Shown piece by piece: positions 1 through 7,978 of a stretch of 64,000 nt of DNA. How positions within the stretch are numbered: the stretch's first letter is position 1; every line of letters begins with the position of its first letter. Where the stretch lies: assembly GCA_903844155.1 (NCBI GenBank), contig CAIMSU010000156.1, positions 1 through 64,000 of the forward strand. The letters are read 5' to 3'. A model generated the notes under the pieces. The model did not search any database. It worked only from the letters and a program-made list of their open reading frames with translations, and was not told the origin of the DNA. The position numbers and the translations under genes were made by a program. The DNA comes from an uncultured Pseudomonadota bacterium (GTDB lineage Bacteria > Myxococcota_A > UBA796 > SXON01).

Positions 1-160
1 TCCCGCAGTTCCAAGGCCACGAACCCCGCCAGCCGGCGAGTACGCCAGCCGGCACGGTTCGTGCGCGGAACCGCGCGCCGGGGGGCCATTGCTCCCGCCA
101 ATCGCGCGCTTTCAGCCACTTACGAGGTGAATGTTTGCCCAGCGCCGGCACTGGCCCCCC
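1..160 (-). repeat. Interspersed two-stem-loop repeat, copy A
   Basis: This is the inverted counterpart of the repeat at 27115-27273. The first 40 bases match the reverse complement of the other copy almost exactly, and conservation continues in patches to about 160. Two inverted repeats are visible. The outer one has GTTCC (8-12) and CACGAACC (18-25) facing GGTTCGTG (56-63) and GGAAC (67-71). The inner one has GGGGGGCCATTGC (80-92) facing GCACTGGCCCCCC (148-160), with one mismatch. The loop (read on the minus strand) carries the shared motif GGGCAAACATT. The copy starts at the window edge, so it may extend further left. Confidence 0.75.
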
Positions 161-795
161 GCGGCGGTAGACACACCACCGCCGAGACTGAGCATAGCGG
201 CGAGGGGATCACCCTCCTCCTTGACTTCGCGTACGCGCTGGACGCTTCTGGGAACGTGCTCACGGCGGAGTTGACCAGCCCGGACGACACCGTCCCCGGC
301 TTTTGGTATCGCCGCAGCGCGTACAGCTACGACGCTGACCGCCACATGCTCACCGTGTACTCGGAGTCGTCCAGCGCGCGCGCCGCGACGAGCATGAGCG
401 TCGGGGAGGGGACGCTAACGTACAACGAGCACGGGGACGTCGCCACAGAGGCGGCGGACGACGGGGCGGACGGGACGGTCGACGAGCTGACCACGTGGAC
501 GTATACCTACGACGCTCACGGGCGAAAACTCACGTCGGAGATGTGGGCCGTGGCCGGGGGGCTGGCGGTTGGCGGTGCCGAGTCCGCCTACGACACCAAC
601 GGCAACGTCACCTCGGCCACGGAGTACAGCAGCGACACCTCCGACCAGTACACCTGGAGCTTCGACCCCGACAACAACGTCCTCCTGGAGACAGAGGACG
701 GCGATGTGAACGTCACGTACGCCTACACGTTCTCAGCCGACCCCGACGCCTCGGGCTGCACGCGCTCGGCGCAGCGACCAGAGCTCTGGCGATGA
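61..795 (+). CDS. YD-repeat (RHS-like) secreted-type protein, 5' end replaced
   Basis: The C-terminal two thirds show degenerate YD repeats: YSYDADRH, YTYDAHGRKL, SAYDTNGNV and a final TYAYTF segment. These are typical of RHS/YD-repeat surface proteins and of short myxobacterial YD lipoproteins. The first 30 or so residues are read from the interspersed repeat of positions 1-160 and have no signal peptide or lipobox, so the original 5' end is missing. The frame starts at a GTG (61) inside the repeat. I regard it as the 3' remnant of a larger gene, possibly cut by arrival of the repeat. Whether it is still expressed cannot be told. The frame is open and coding-like after about position 200. 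Confidence 0.5.
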   Translation: MRGTARRGAIAPANRALSATYEVNVCPAPALAPRGGRHTTAETEHSGEGITLLLDFAYALDASGNVLTAELTSPDDTVPGFWYRRSAYSYDADRHMLTVYSESSSARAATSMSVGEGTLTYNEHGDVATEAADDGADGTVDELTTWTYTYDAHGRKLTSEMWAVAGGLAVGGAESAYDTNGNVTSATEYSSDTSDQYTWSFDPDNNVLLETEDGDVNVTYAYTFSADPDASGCTRSAQRPELWR

Positions 796-815
796 GCCGG
801 CCAGCGCGACGATCC

Positions 816-868
816 TCCTCCCGTAATTCGTATCAGCGTGATACGAAATGCGGGAGGAGCATTGTAAC
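816..868. repeat. Palindromic repeat (REP-like), copy 1
   Basis: A hairpin with a stem of about 20 bp: TCCTCCCG-TAA-TTCGTATCA, loop GCG, TGATACGAA-ATG-CGGGAGGA (816-858). It is followed by GCATTGTAAC. From GTAATTC to ATTGTAAC it aligns with a second copy at 1099-1161, which marks a short repeat family rather than a unique terminator. It lies 20 bp after the YD-repeat frame and has no T-tract. Confidence 0.6.
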
Positions 869-898
869 ATCGACTCGAACGGGCGGTCGGAGGGGATT

Positions 899-1046
899 GA
901 ACCGCCAGGGCGCCAAGCTGCGAGGGAAAGGCAGGAAGAAGAGCGGGAGTTGGTGATGGGAGCGACCGCTGGCGACGGCGCCGCCGCCCCTCCCGGCCTC
1001 GTGTTCTTCTTGGCGGCCTTGGCGCCTTGATGTTCCTCCTTGGCGG
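899..1046. repeat. Inverted pair of AACCGCCAAGGCGCC-type repeats
   Basis: The left part (about 899-925) reads like AACCGCCAGGGCGCCAAG. The right part (about 1000-1046), on the minus strand, reads ACCGCCAAGG...AAGGCGCCAAGG. The two arms face each other. A further copy is at 52341-52370. From memory, this type of sequence recurs between genes in many environmental bacteria. No convincing gene lies here. Confidence 0.5.
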
Positions 1047-1098
1047 TAGATTCTTCGCCTCTGTTCTTCCGCACGCCGCGCTGGCCATCCGCCGCGCC

Positions 1099-1161
1099 GT
1101 TACAATGTTCAGGGTGTAATTCATCACACCATGATATGAAAGACGGGATGAGTATTGTAAC
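1099..1161. repeat. Palindromic repeat (REP-like), copy 2
   Basis: Bounded by GTTACAAT (1099-1106) and its complement ATTGTAAC (1154-1161). An inner imperfect hairpin is built from TTCATCA and TGATATGAA. The segment GTAATTC...ATTGTAAC is a diverged copy of 816-868. Nothing recognisable was found in 1162-1313 or 1335-1453. With the other repeats this accounts for what can be said of the gene-free stretch 796-1453. Confidence 0.55.
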
Positions 1162-1313
1162 ATGGGCGCGACCGGACAGGCTGCGGAGGATCGCACCGGG
1201 AGCGATCATCGATGTAAAGCGGCGCTCCATGAGGATCGTTGGTCGGCTCCGGGCCGGGCGAGCCGCCCGACCACGCCCAGCGTGATGCCCTCGTCCGGCC
1301 GGCATACCGTCCA

Positions 1314-1334
1314 CCTTCTCCCGTGGGGAGAAGG
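1314..1334. repeat. Perfect short hairpin CCTTCTCCC-GTG-GGGAGAAGG
   Basis: A perfect 9-bp stem with a 3-base loop, 120 bp beyond the stop of sppA. No T-tract follows on either strand. It could be a processing or termination aid for sppA, or one of the common CTCTCCC-type intergenic repeats. Confidence 0.5.
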
Positions 1335-1453
1335 GAAATACCATAAGATCATCGGTGTCTTTCGACGGTCGGCGAATTGTGCCCACGGATCAGCCCGGAG
1401 GGGGAAGCGGAATACCCCTGCCTCGCCGTTCGGTTTGGAGTCCGGCCTCCAGC

Positions 1454-3298
1454 CTACTTCACCTCGATCGTCCCCGGCAGCATCGCCGCGACCCCGCCAT
1501 TCCCAAGGATCTCCTGCAGCAGTTGCAGGCGCGCGACGCTCGCGGCGACGTCGGGCGAAATGCTCGCCAACACCGCAGGGCCGGCCTCGGCGTGCGAATT
1601 GGAGCCAGAGCCCTGGACGTCTTCCAGGAGCGTCTCGACGAAGGTCTTGCGCTTCGGGTAGCGGTCGAGGGTCAGGGTCTCGTCCGCGGGGATCTTGGCG
1701 AGGTCGCGCGCGGCGGCGATCGCGTCGTCCAACCCGCCCAATTCGTCGACCAGCCCACGATCCTTGGCCTGCACGCCGGTCCAGACTCGGCCCTGCGCGA
1801 CCTCGTGGACCGCGGCCTTGTCCATCTTCCGGCCTGTGGCGACGCGCGTGAGGAACTGGTCGTAGAAGCTGGTCAAGAAGTCGCGGAAGCGGGCGCGCTC
1901 CGGGTCGCTGAAGTCGGTGGTGGTGTCGAGCAAGCCCGAAAGCTCGCCGCGCTTCCAGGTGTGGAGCGTGATGCCGACCTTGTCGTAGAGCCCGCCGATG
2001 TTGATCTTCCCGCCAAAAACACCGATTGAACCCGTGAGTGTGCCCGGCTCGGCGTAGATCTTGTCGGCGCCGGCGGAGATGTAGTACCCGCCGCTGGCCG
2101 CGTAGTCGCCCATGGACACGACCACGGGCTTGCCCGTCGCCTTCGTCAGCTCGATCTGGTGCCACATGTTGTCACTGGCGAGGCCGCTGCCCCCGGGCGA
2201 GTCCACGCGCAGGACCACAGCGACGACGTCCGTGTCCTTGCGGATCTCCGTCAGCTCGGTTTCGAACGTTTGATCGCCGAGCTTCTGGCTACCGTACAGC
2301 GGTGAGCCGCTCTCGCCGTCGATGATCTCGCCCTCGGCGTGCACGATGGCGATCTTTTTTCCCGTTGCGAACGGGGCGGGCCCTTCGTGGTAATCCGATA
2401 GCTTGGTCCTGTCCTTTCCGGCCATGTCGTCCCGGACCTCATCGCGGAACTTCAGGCCGTCGACCATCTTGGCGGCGAGCGCCTGCTCCGGGGTGACCGG
2501 GGCCTGGTCCACGAGCGCCTTCTCGTCGTCGACGGAGATGCCGCGGCCCTTGGAGACGCCATCCAGGAACTGCGCGTAGAGCGAGTCGAGCATCTGGTCC
2601 ATCGCCAGCGAGGCGGCGTCGGACGGTGCATCGCGCTGCAGGGGTTCGACGGCGGTCTTGAAATCGCCGACGTGCTCAAAGTCGGCATGGACGCCGAGCT
2701 TTTCGAACGTGCCAAGGTAGTATTCGGTGGTGACCGAGAACCCGTTGACCATCATCATGCCGGCGGGCGCCAGGTAGATCTGGCCGCACGCCGTTGCGAG
2801 GTAGTAGCCCTTGTTGTCGTACCCATCGGACCACGCGTAGCAGGGCTTGCCGGAGTCCTTGAAGGCCAGGATCGCGCTGCGCATCTCCTCGGTCCCCGCC
2901 CAGCCGCCCACGCCGCCGTTGATCTCGAGATAAAGTCCCTTGATCCGGTCGTCCTTCGCGGCGCGCCGGATGTCGGCGGTCACCTCGGTCAGCAGCGGCG
3001 GGAAGTCCTTGGGATCGACGACGAGGCCAGCATCCGTGGGAGCATCGTCGATCGTCTGCGTCAGGTCGACGTCGAGGAACGAGTTGTCCGTGACCGTGCC
3101 GCCGGACTGGCCCATCGCCAGCCAGACGGTACCGGCGATCCCCGCGCCAAGCGTGAGCACCGCAAACACGCCGACAACCAGCAGGATTCGACCGCCGCCC
3201 CGACGAGGAGGCTTCTCCCCGGCCCGGACCCGGCGGTGCCCCGTGACGGGATCGACCGGGTCGTTGGGGCTCATCGGAGGGGGAGTGGGGTCAGGCAT
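1454..3298 (-). CDS. sppA: Signal peptide peptidase SppA (67K type)
   Basis: A membrane-anchored serine protease that degrades cleaved signal peptides. A positively charged cytoplasmic N-terminus precedes one membrane span (about 38-60). Two crotonase-like S49 domains follow, so at 614 aa it matches the long SppA family. The catalytic lysine is probably K214 in GDFKTAVEP in the first domain, and the nucleophile S402 in MGDYAASGGYYIS in the second, as expected for the Ser/Lys dyad split over two repeats. The conserved VLRVDSPGGSG and GTLTGSIGVFGG blocks are present. It is transcribed alone. Upstream on the opposite strand is an alpha/beta-hydrolase gene 307 bp away. Start ATG at 3298. Confidence 0.95.
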   Translation of the reverse strand: MPDPTPPPMSPNDPVDPVTGHRRVRAGEKPPRRGGGRILLVVGVFAVLTLGAGIAGTVWLAMGQSGGTVTDNSFLDVDLTQTIDDAPTDAGLVVDPKDFPPLLTEVTADIRRAAKDDRIKGLYLEINGGVGGWAGTEEMRSAILAFKDSGKPCYAWSDGYDNKGYYLATACGQIYLAPAGMMMVNGFSVTTEYYLGTFEKLGVHADFEHVGDFKTAVEPLQRDAPSDAASLAMDQMLDSLYAQFLDGVSKGRGISVDDEKALVDQAPVTPEQALAAKMVDGLKFRDEVRDDMAGKDRTKLSDYHEGPAPFATGKKIAIVHAEGEIIDGESGSPLYGSQKLGDQTFETELTEIRKDTDVVAVVLRVDSPGGSGLASDNMWHQIELTKATGKPVVVSMGDYAASGGYYISAGADKIYAEPGTLTGSIGVFGGKINIGGLYDKVGITLHTWKRGELSGLLDTTTDFSDPERARFRDFLTSFYDQFLTRVATGRKMDKAAVHEVAQGRVWTGVQAKDRGLVDELGGLDDAIAAARDLAKIPADETLTLDRYPKRKTFVETLLEDVQGSGSNSHAEAGPAVLASISPDVAASVARLQLLQEILGNGGVAAMLPGTIEVK

Positions 3299-3337
3299 CG
3301 TCGGTCCTTTTTGCGCGGAGCGCAGACTCTAAACACA

Positions 3338-3361
3338 GGAGGGGGCCTCCGCCCCTTTTTT
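3338..3361 (+). terminator. Terminator-like hairpin upstream of the 3606 gene
   Basis: GGAGGGGGC, loop CTCC, GCCCC then six T (plus strand). A second hairpin, AACCGACCG/CGGTCCGGTT followed by TTTTCTC, sits at 3497-3524. Both lie in the 307-bp divergent gap between sppA and the 3606 gene. They would stop plus-strand transcripts arriving antisense to sppA, or shape the leaders of the neighbours. No promoter could be assigned with confidence in 3299-3605. Confidence 0.35.
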
Positions 3362-3605
3362 CGATTCCCCATGCCCTTCCCATACTTGATGTGCCGTGCT
3401 AATGTCACTCTTGACGTGACAAGGGTTTTCCGGGTCACCGCCGCCGAGGTCCGGCAGGACCGCGCGCTTTCTCCTCGCTGTACCTCCTGAATACCGAACC
3501 GACCGGGATGAGCGGTCCGGTTTTCTCGCTCCCGCTGCTCTCCCCCGCGTTCCTGCCGAGCCTCCCGCCTCCGTTCCCGCCGCAATTCCTGGATGGCCGG
3601 GCAAA

Positions 3606-4718
3606 ATGCCCTTCGAAGCAACACTCCCCGAGAACACCGATCCGCGACTCGCGACGTCGCTGGACGTGCGCCGTCCCCGGGAGGCGGGTGTGGGCCAGGC
3701 CGTTGCCCGTGCGGTCGGGGACGCCGCGCTCGCGCTGACCTGGCGCGTTGTCCAGGCGCGCTCGCGAGAGGTGTTCCTTGGCGCTACCCCAAGCCCGCTC
3801 TCCCGCGTGTACTACACCGCCGACGACGGCTGGCAGGCCCCGATCTACGTGGTCCCTGCACGCCCGGGGACCACTGGCGAGCCCGTCCTGCTTGCCCACG
3901 GCCTGGGTGGCAGCGGCCTCGACTTCGATCTTGGCGCGTCCTCCCTCGCCCGCAGCCTGGCCGAATCCGGCTACACCGTCTACCTGTTCGAACATCGCGG
4001 CGATCGAAGTGCGATCCCGCCCGCACACGCCGGGCCGTTCACCGCGGACGACCTCGCCACGCGCGACCTCGACGCCGCCGTCCAGACCGTTCGCCAGCAC
4101 AGCGGCTTTGCCCGCGTCCTCACCGTCGGCCACGGTTTTGGCGCGCAGCTCCTGCTCTTGCGCTACGCGCTCATGGGCGTCGACGACATCGCGGGGAGCG
4201 TGCTGATCGGCGGCGCGGTCCGGTTTGAAGCCGAGCGGTCCTCGACCCGCGCCTGGGCCCAGGTCGCCCAGCTCCTGCCTTCTTCCTGGGTCCTGCCCGG
4301 TCGACGGTTCCAGCAGCTCGCGTCGCCTTTCGTGGCGTCCGGAGCCGAGCTCTCGTCGCCCGGAACGGAGGGGGCCCTCGCGCGCGCCCACCTCCGCCAC
4401 GCCTCGGGCGACCTGCACGTTGGCGTGCTCAAGCAGGTGGGACGCTGGTTTGACGCCGGTCATCTCACCGACGCCACCGGGCGCTTTGATGTGGTCGCCG
4501 GGCTGCCGTCGCTCGCCTCACTGGTGATCGAGCCCGATGCCGACCCCGCCTGTCCGGCGGGCGCTGCCGAGCCCGCCGCGGCGCCACTTGGGGCGTACTT
4601 TGAGCGGCTGAGCGGGGGCTGGGGCCACCTCGACCCGCTGCTCGGCGCGCGAGCAGGGGCCGACGTGTTCCCGCGCGTGGAGCACTTCCTCGAGGCAACG
4701 CGCCGAAAGTGCTGGTAG
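3606..4718 (+). CDS. Alpha/beta-hydrolase fold protein without nucleophile serine
   Basis: 370 aa with an alpha/beta-hydrolase core. The oxyanion-side motif LLAHGLGGSG lies at about residue 97. The nucleophile elbow, where GxSxG is expected, reads GHGFGA, so the serine is replaced by glycine. Acid (IEPDAD) and histidine (GWGHLD) positions are still recognisable near the C-terminus. No signal peptide is obvious. The charged N-terminal 40 residues are poorly conserved-looking. With the nucleophile gone it is probably not a classical esterase. It may bind a ligand, or use another chemistry. It is a single gene facing the htrA-like gene, whose stop lies 15 bp from its own. Function not assigned. 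Confidence 0.75.
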   Translation: MPFEATLPENTDPRLATSLDVRRPREAGVGQAVARAVGDAALALTWRVVQARSREVFLGATPSPLSRVYYTADDGWQAPIYVVPARPGTTGEPVLLAHGLGGSGLDFDLGASSLARSLAESGYTVYLFEHRGDRSAIPPAHAGPFTADDLATRDLDAAVQTVRQHSGFARVLTVGHGFGAQLLLLRYALMGVDDIAGSVLIGGAVRFEAERSSTRAWAQVAQLLPSSWVLPGRRFQQLASPFVASGAELSSPGTEGALARAHLRHASGDLHVGVLKQVGRWFDAGHLTDATGRFDVVAGLPSLASLVIEPDADPACPAGAAEPAAAPLGAYFERLSGGWGHLDPLLGARAGADVFPRVEHFLEATRRKCW

Positions 4719-4733
4719 CTCCAGCCTCCAGCC

Positions 4734-5801
4734 TCAGTTCACGGATTGGTCGGGCCGCTTTCCGAGCTTCGCGTCGATCTCTTTCGCCTTGCCGTCGCGC
4801 TGGACGGTGATCTTGACCCTGGTCCCCGGTGGCGAGCCTGCGACCGAGCGGAGCAGGCCCTGGCTGTCGGAGATGTCGGTGTCGTCGACCTTCAGGATCA
4901 CGTCCCCGGGCTTCAATCCGGCGGCCTCCGCGGGCCCGTCGGCCTCGACTTCGGTCACCAGCACGCCGCCGGTGACCCCGAGCAGCTTCTTTCCTGCGTC
5001 GTTGAGCGAGGCCATCTGAACCCCGAGGAAGCCGTGTGCGACCTTGCCGTCGCTCTTGAGCTCCTGCGCGATGTGCTGGAGCTGGCTCGCCGGGATCGCA
5101 AAGCCGACCGTGTTCGCGTTTGCGGCGATCATTGTGTTCATCCCAACGACGTCGCCGTTCACGCTCAGGAGCGGGCCTCCGGAATTCCCGCGATTGATGC
5201 TCGCGTCTGTCTGGATGAACTCGTTCAGCGGCTCCTCCGGCAAGATGCGCCCCTTTCCGCTCACGATGCCCGCCGTCACCGTGTGACCAAGGCCGAGCGG
5301 GTTGCCGATGGCGACGACCCAGTCGCCGACGCGCAGGGCATCCGAGTCCCCCAGCTTCAACCAGGGGAGCGTGGTCTTTGCCTCGATCTTGAGCAGCGCG
5401 ATGTCCGACTGTTCGTCCGTGCCGACCACCTTGGCCGGGTACTCGTCGCCATTCTCGAACTTCACCTTGAGATCGGTGGCGCCCTCAACCACGTGGTTGT
5501 TCGTCAGCAGGTAGCCGTCCGGCGAGATGACAAAGCCGGAGCCCTGTCCTTCGACGGATCGGTCGCTGGGAACGCCCATCATCTGCATCTGAAGCGGCAC
5601 GTTCATGTGTTGGTTCTGCGTCACATAGACGTTGACTACGGCAGGCTCGACTGCGTCGACCAGGGGCGCGAGGGAGGTCGGCGGTACGAAGGCGGCGGGC
5701 GCGGTGGCGGCCTGCGGGGTCTCGGCGATGGCGTTGCAGGCGGCGATGGAGCCCAGCGCGAGGGCGAGGACGATGGGCGGGGCGTAGAAGCGAGCGGTCA
5801 T
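4734..5801 (-). CDS. HtrA/DegP-like serine protease, lipoprotein, one PDZ domain
   Basis: Periplasmic quality-control protease. The N-terminus has a lipoprotein signal ending in SIAAC (C22), followed by a Thr/Pro/Ala linker. The trypsin-like domain shows the triad H103 (TNNHVVEG), D133 (SDIALLKI) and S207 (RGNSGGPL). A single PDZ domain (about 255-345) follows, with GFLGVQ at its start and GLKPGDVILKVDD. At 355 aa it fits the one-PDZ DegS-like type, but the lipobox means anchoring by lipid rather than by a transmembrane helix. The lipobox residues around C22 suggest membrane attachment; which membrane cannot be told. Monocistronic, with divergent neighbour at 5920. Confidence 0.92.
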   Translation of the reverse strand: MTARFYAPPIVLALALGSIAACNAIAETPQAATAPAAFVPPTSLAPLVDAVEPAVVNVYVTQNQHMNVPLQMQMMGVPSDRSVEGQGSGFVISPDGYLLTNNHVVEGATDLKVKFENGDEYPAKVVGTDEQSDIALLKIEAKTTLPWLKLGDSDALRVGDWVVAIGNPLGLGHTVTAGIVSGKGRILPEEPLNEFIQTDASINRGNSGGPLLSVNGDVVGMNTMIAANANTVGFAIPASQLQHIAQELKSDGKVAHGFLGVQMASLNDAGKKLLGVTGGVLVTEVEADGPAEAAGLKPGDVILKVDDTDISDSQGLLRSVAGSPPGTRVKITVQRDGKAKEIDAKLGKRPDQSVN

Positions 5802-5919
5802 GGGAACCTCTGGCGGGTGGGAGTGGGTCGGGTTGACGACACGACAAGCTTAGGCATGCGGCGCGATTTCGGGGAGGGGGTGAGGGGTCACGTTATGTCG
5901 GTCGCTGTCTGGTGAAAAC

Positions 5920-6786
5920 GTGATGTCGTCGGCCGATCGTGCGTTCGCCTCGGCGCCCCAGGGCGTACGGTTGCACCTTGGCGATCTGGAGATCGAGGGG
6001 TTGAGCCTGGGCGGGCTGGAGACGACGATCGCGGTGCCAAAGTGGGACCTCTGCTTTGATGTCGGGCGTTGTCCGCCGTTTGCTGTAAAGCGCTCGACCA
6101 TCCTCGTCACCCACGCGCACATGGATCATGCGGGCGGGCTCGCCTACCACGCGGCGATGCGCGACCTGCTGGGCCTTCAGCCGCCGCGCTACGTCGTGCC
6201 AAGGGAGAATTTCGAGGCGTTCAACGACCTGTTCGATGTGTGGCGGCGCCTGGACCGCTCGCGCCTGCCGTGCGAGATCATCCCCTTGTCACCCGGCGAG
6301 AGCGTGTCTATCGGCCGCGAACGCCGGGTAGACGCGTTCCGTTCCCCGCACCGGGTGCCATGCCAGGGGTACGCGCTCGTGAGTCAGCGCAGCCGCCTTC
6401 TGCCCGAATTCGTCGGCCTTCCGCACGGCCGGATCCAGGCGCTCGTGCTCGCCGGCACGGTCGTGACCGAGGCATTCGACCAGATCGAGGTGGTGTTTTG
6501 CGGCGACACGGTCATCGACGTGGTCGACCGTGAGGTCGCCGTCCGGACCGCGAGGGTGCTGATCCTGGAGGTGACGTTCCTGGACGGGAAGGTGGGGGTG
6601 GAGGCGGCGCGCAGCAAGGGGCACGTCCACCTGGACGAGGTGGTCGAGCGGGCCGACCTGTTTGAGAACGAGCACCTCGTGTTCACCCACTTCTCCCAGC
6701 GTTATTCGACCCAGGACGTCCACGCGATCATCGCCCGGCGGTTGCCGCCCCGGCTGCGCGAGCGGGCCCACGTGCTCTGCCCCTGA
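5920..6786 (+). CDS. Metallo-beta-lactamase fold hydrolase, RNase Z-like
   Basis: 288 aa. The metal-binding signature THAHMDHAGGL sits at about residue 68. It is followed by VFCGDT (about 195), and by a histidine in THFSQRY (about 262), the layout of the short tRNase Z family that trims tRNA 3' ends. The family link is good, but the exact substrate is inferred. Start is GTG 5920 or ATG 5923; both give the same domain. The start codon lies inside an inverted repeat (TCACGTT ... AACGTGA, 5887-5923) that could affect expression. tolC-like gene follows after 13 bp. Confidence 0.8.
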   Translation: MMSSADRAFASAPQGVRLHLGDLEIEGLSLGGLETTIAVPKWDLCFDVGRCPPFAVKRSTILVTHAHMDHAGGLAYHAAMRDLLGLQPPRYVVPRENFEAFNDLFDVWRRLDRSRLPCEIIPLSPGESVSIGRERRVDAFRSPHRVPCQGYALVSQRSRLLPEFVGLPHGRIQALVLAGTVVTEAFDQIEVVFCGDTVIDVVDREVAVRTARVLILEVTFLDGKVGVEAARSKGHVHLDEVVERADLFENEHLVFTHFSQRYSTQDVHAIIARRLPPRLRERAHVLCP

Positions 6787-6799
6787 ACCCGCTCGGGAT

Positions 6800-7978
6800 A
6801 TGTGCCGCTGCGTGCTTGTCATCATCGCGCTCGCCCTCACCCACCCCGCCGCGGCGTTGACGCTCCCGGACGCGTTGGCCCGTGCCGCCGACGTCGACCC
6901 GAGCTCGGTGATTGCTGGACTCCAGGCGAGAAAGCAGCGAATTCAGACGGCCGAGGCGTGGGCGGGACTTGGGCTCACACCGGCCGTCAGCCTCTCGGAC
7001 ACCATCGGCAACACGCCCTCCGGTAGCCTCTCGGTTGATCTCGCGTTGCTGAACCCGCCATCCTGGTTCAGCGCGCTCTCCCAGGTTGCCACCGCAGACG
7101 CTGCCCGGGCAACGGCAGAGGCCACCGCGCGCGACGCCCGGTACGCAGTCGCTGCCCTTTGGTACCAGGCGTTCGCCGCAGAAGAAGCGGAGGATCTCGC
7201 GCAGACCACATTGACCGAAGCGCGCGGGACCGCGAACGCCGCCGAAGCCCGCCTCCGCGCCGGCCTCGCCAGCGAGCTCGACGCAAAAGCGGCGCGCCTC
7301 GGTGTCCTCAACGCGCAGGCCACCCTCGCGCAGGCCCAGAGCACGCGTTTCATCGCGCTGGCCACGCTCTCTTCCGCACTCCAGACGGAGGTTGTGAACG
7401 TCGACGTCGCCAGTCAGCCTGAAATGCCAGATTCAGTGGGTATTTCGCCGTGGATCGCGGTCTACCAGGACAACGTCAAGGCGGCGAAGTGGGCCGAGGC
7501 GAGCAGCATCGCGTCGCTGTTTCCGACGGGCGATATCAGTGGTTCGACGACGATCCTGCCGCTCTCCCCCCAGAACCAGTGGCAGATCGCAGTGTCGGCG
7601 AGCTGGGCGTTTTCCGGGGTGGTCAACCCCGTACTGCGGGTTGAAACGGCGCACATCGACCGCACGGTGGCCGAGGAGCAGCTTGAGCAGCAGAAGCGGT
7701 CCGATGCGCTGGCGATCCAGGTTGCACGAGCACAAGTAGACGCTGCTCGCGCGCGTCGGAGCGCGGCGGTGGACGGCGAAAAGCTCGCGGCCGAGACCGT
7801 GGCCGTCGGTCAGGCTCGGCTCTCCGCGGGCCTGATCTCGACGTTGGACGTCCTGAAGCTGCAGGAGCAGGAGGCGCTGGCACGGGTGCAGCGGGTCGGG
7901 TCGGAGCTCGATCTGGCGCTCGCGATCCTGGACTCCCGGCGCCTCTCCGGGCTCCCGGTGCTCACCTCAAGTCCCTGA
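6800..7978 (+). CDS. TolC-family outer-membrane efflux protein
   Basis: 392 aa from ATG 6800, chosen because it gives a clean signal peptide (CRCVLVIIALALTHPAAA, cut near residue 20). Two long Ala-rich helical hairpin repeats follow (about 25-200 and 215-385), with GLASELDAKAARLGVLNAQ in the first and GLISTLDVLKLQEQEALARV in the second, the usual duplicated TolC signature. It should form the trimeric outer-membrane duct of a type I secretion or efflux system. No inner-membrane partner or periplasmic adaptor is adjacent, so the partner must be elsewhere. Its last 12 bp overlap the end of the convergent lipoprotein gene. Confidence 0.9.
   Translation: MCRCVLVIIALALTHPAAALTLPDALARAADVDPSSVIAGLQARKQRIQTAEAWAGLGLTPAVSLSDTIGNTPSGSLSVDLALLNPPSWFSALSQVATADAARATAEATARDARYAVAALWYQAFAAEEAEDLAQTTLTEARGTANAAEARLRAGLASELDAKAARLGVLNAQATLAQAQSTRFIALATLSSALQTEVVNVDVASQPEMPDSVGISPWIAVYQDNVKAAKWAEASSIASLFPTGDISGSTTILPLSPQNQWQIAVSASWAFSGVVNPVLRVETAHIDRTVAEEQLEQQKRSDALAIQVARAQVDAARARRSAAVDGEKLAAETVAVGQARLSAGLISTLDVLKLQEQEALARVQRVGSELDLALAILDSRRLSGLPVLTSSP

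Noticed and set aside
880..910. tRNA T-arm-like GGTTCAATCCCCTCC on the minus strand
   Set aside because: The five-base stem does not pair and no acceptor or anticodon arm surrounds it; it belongs to the intergenic repeat.
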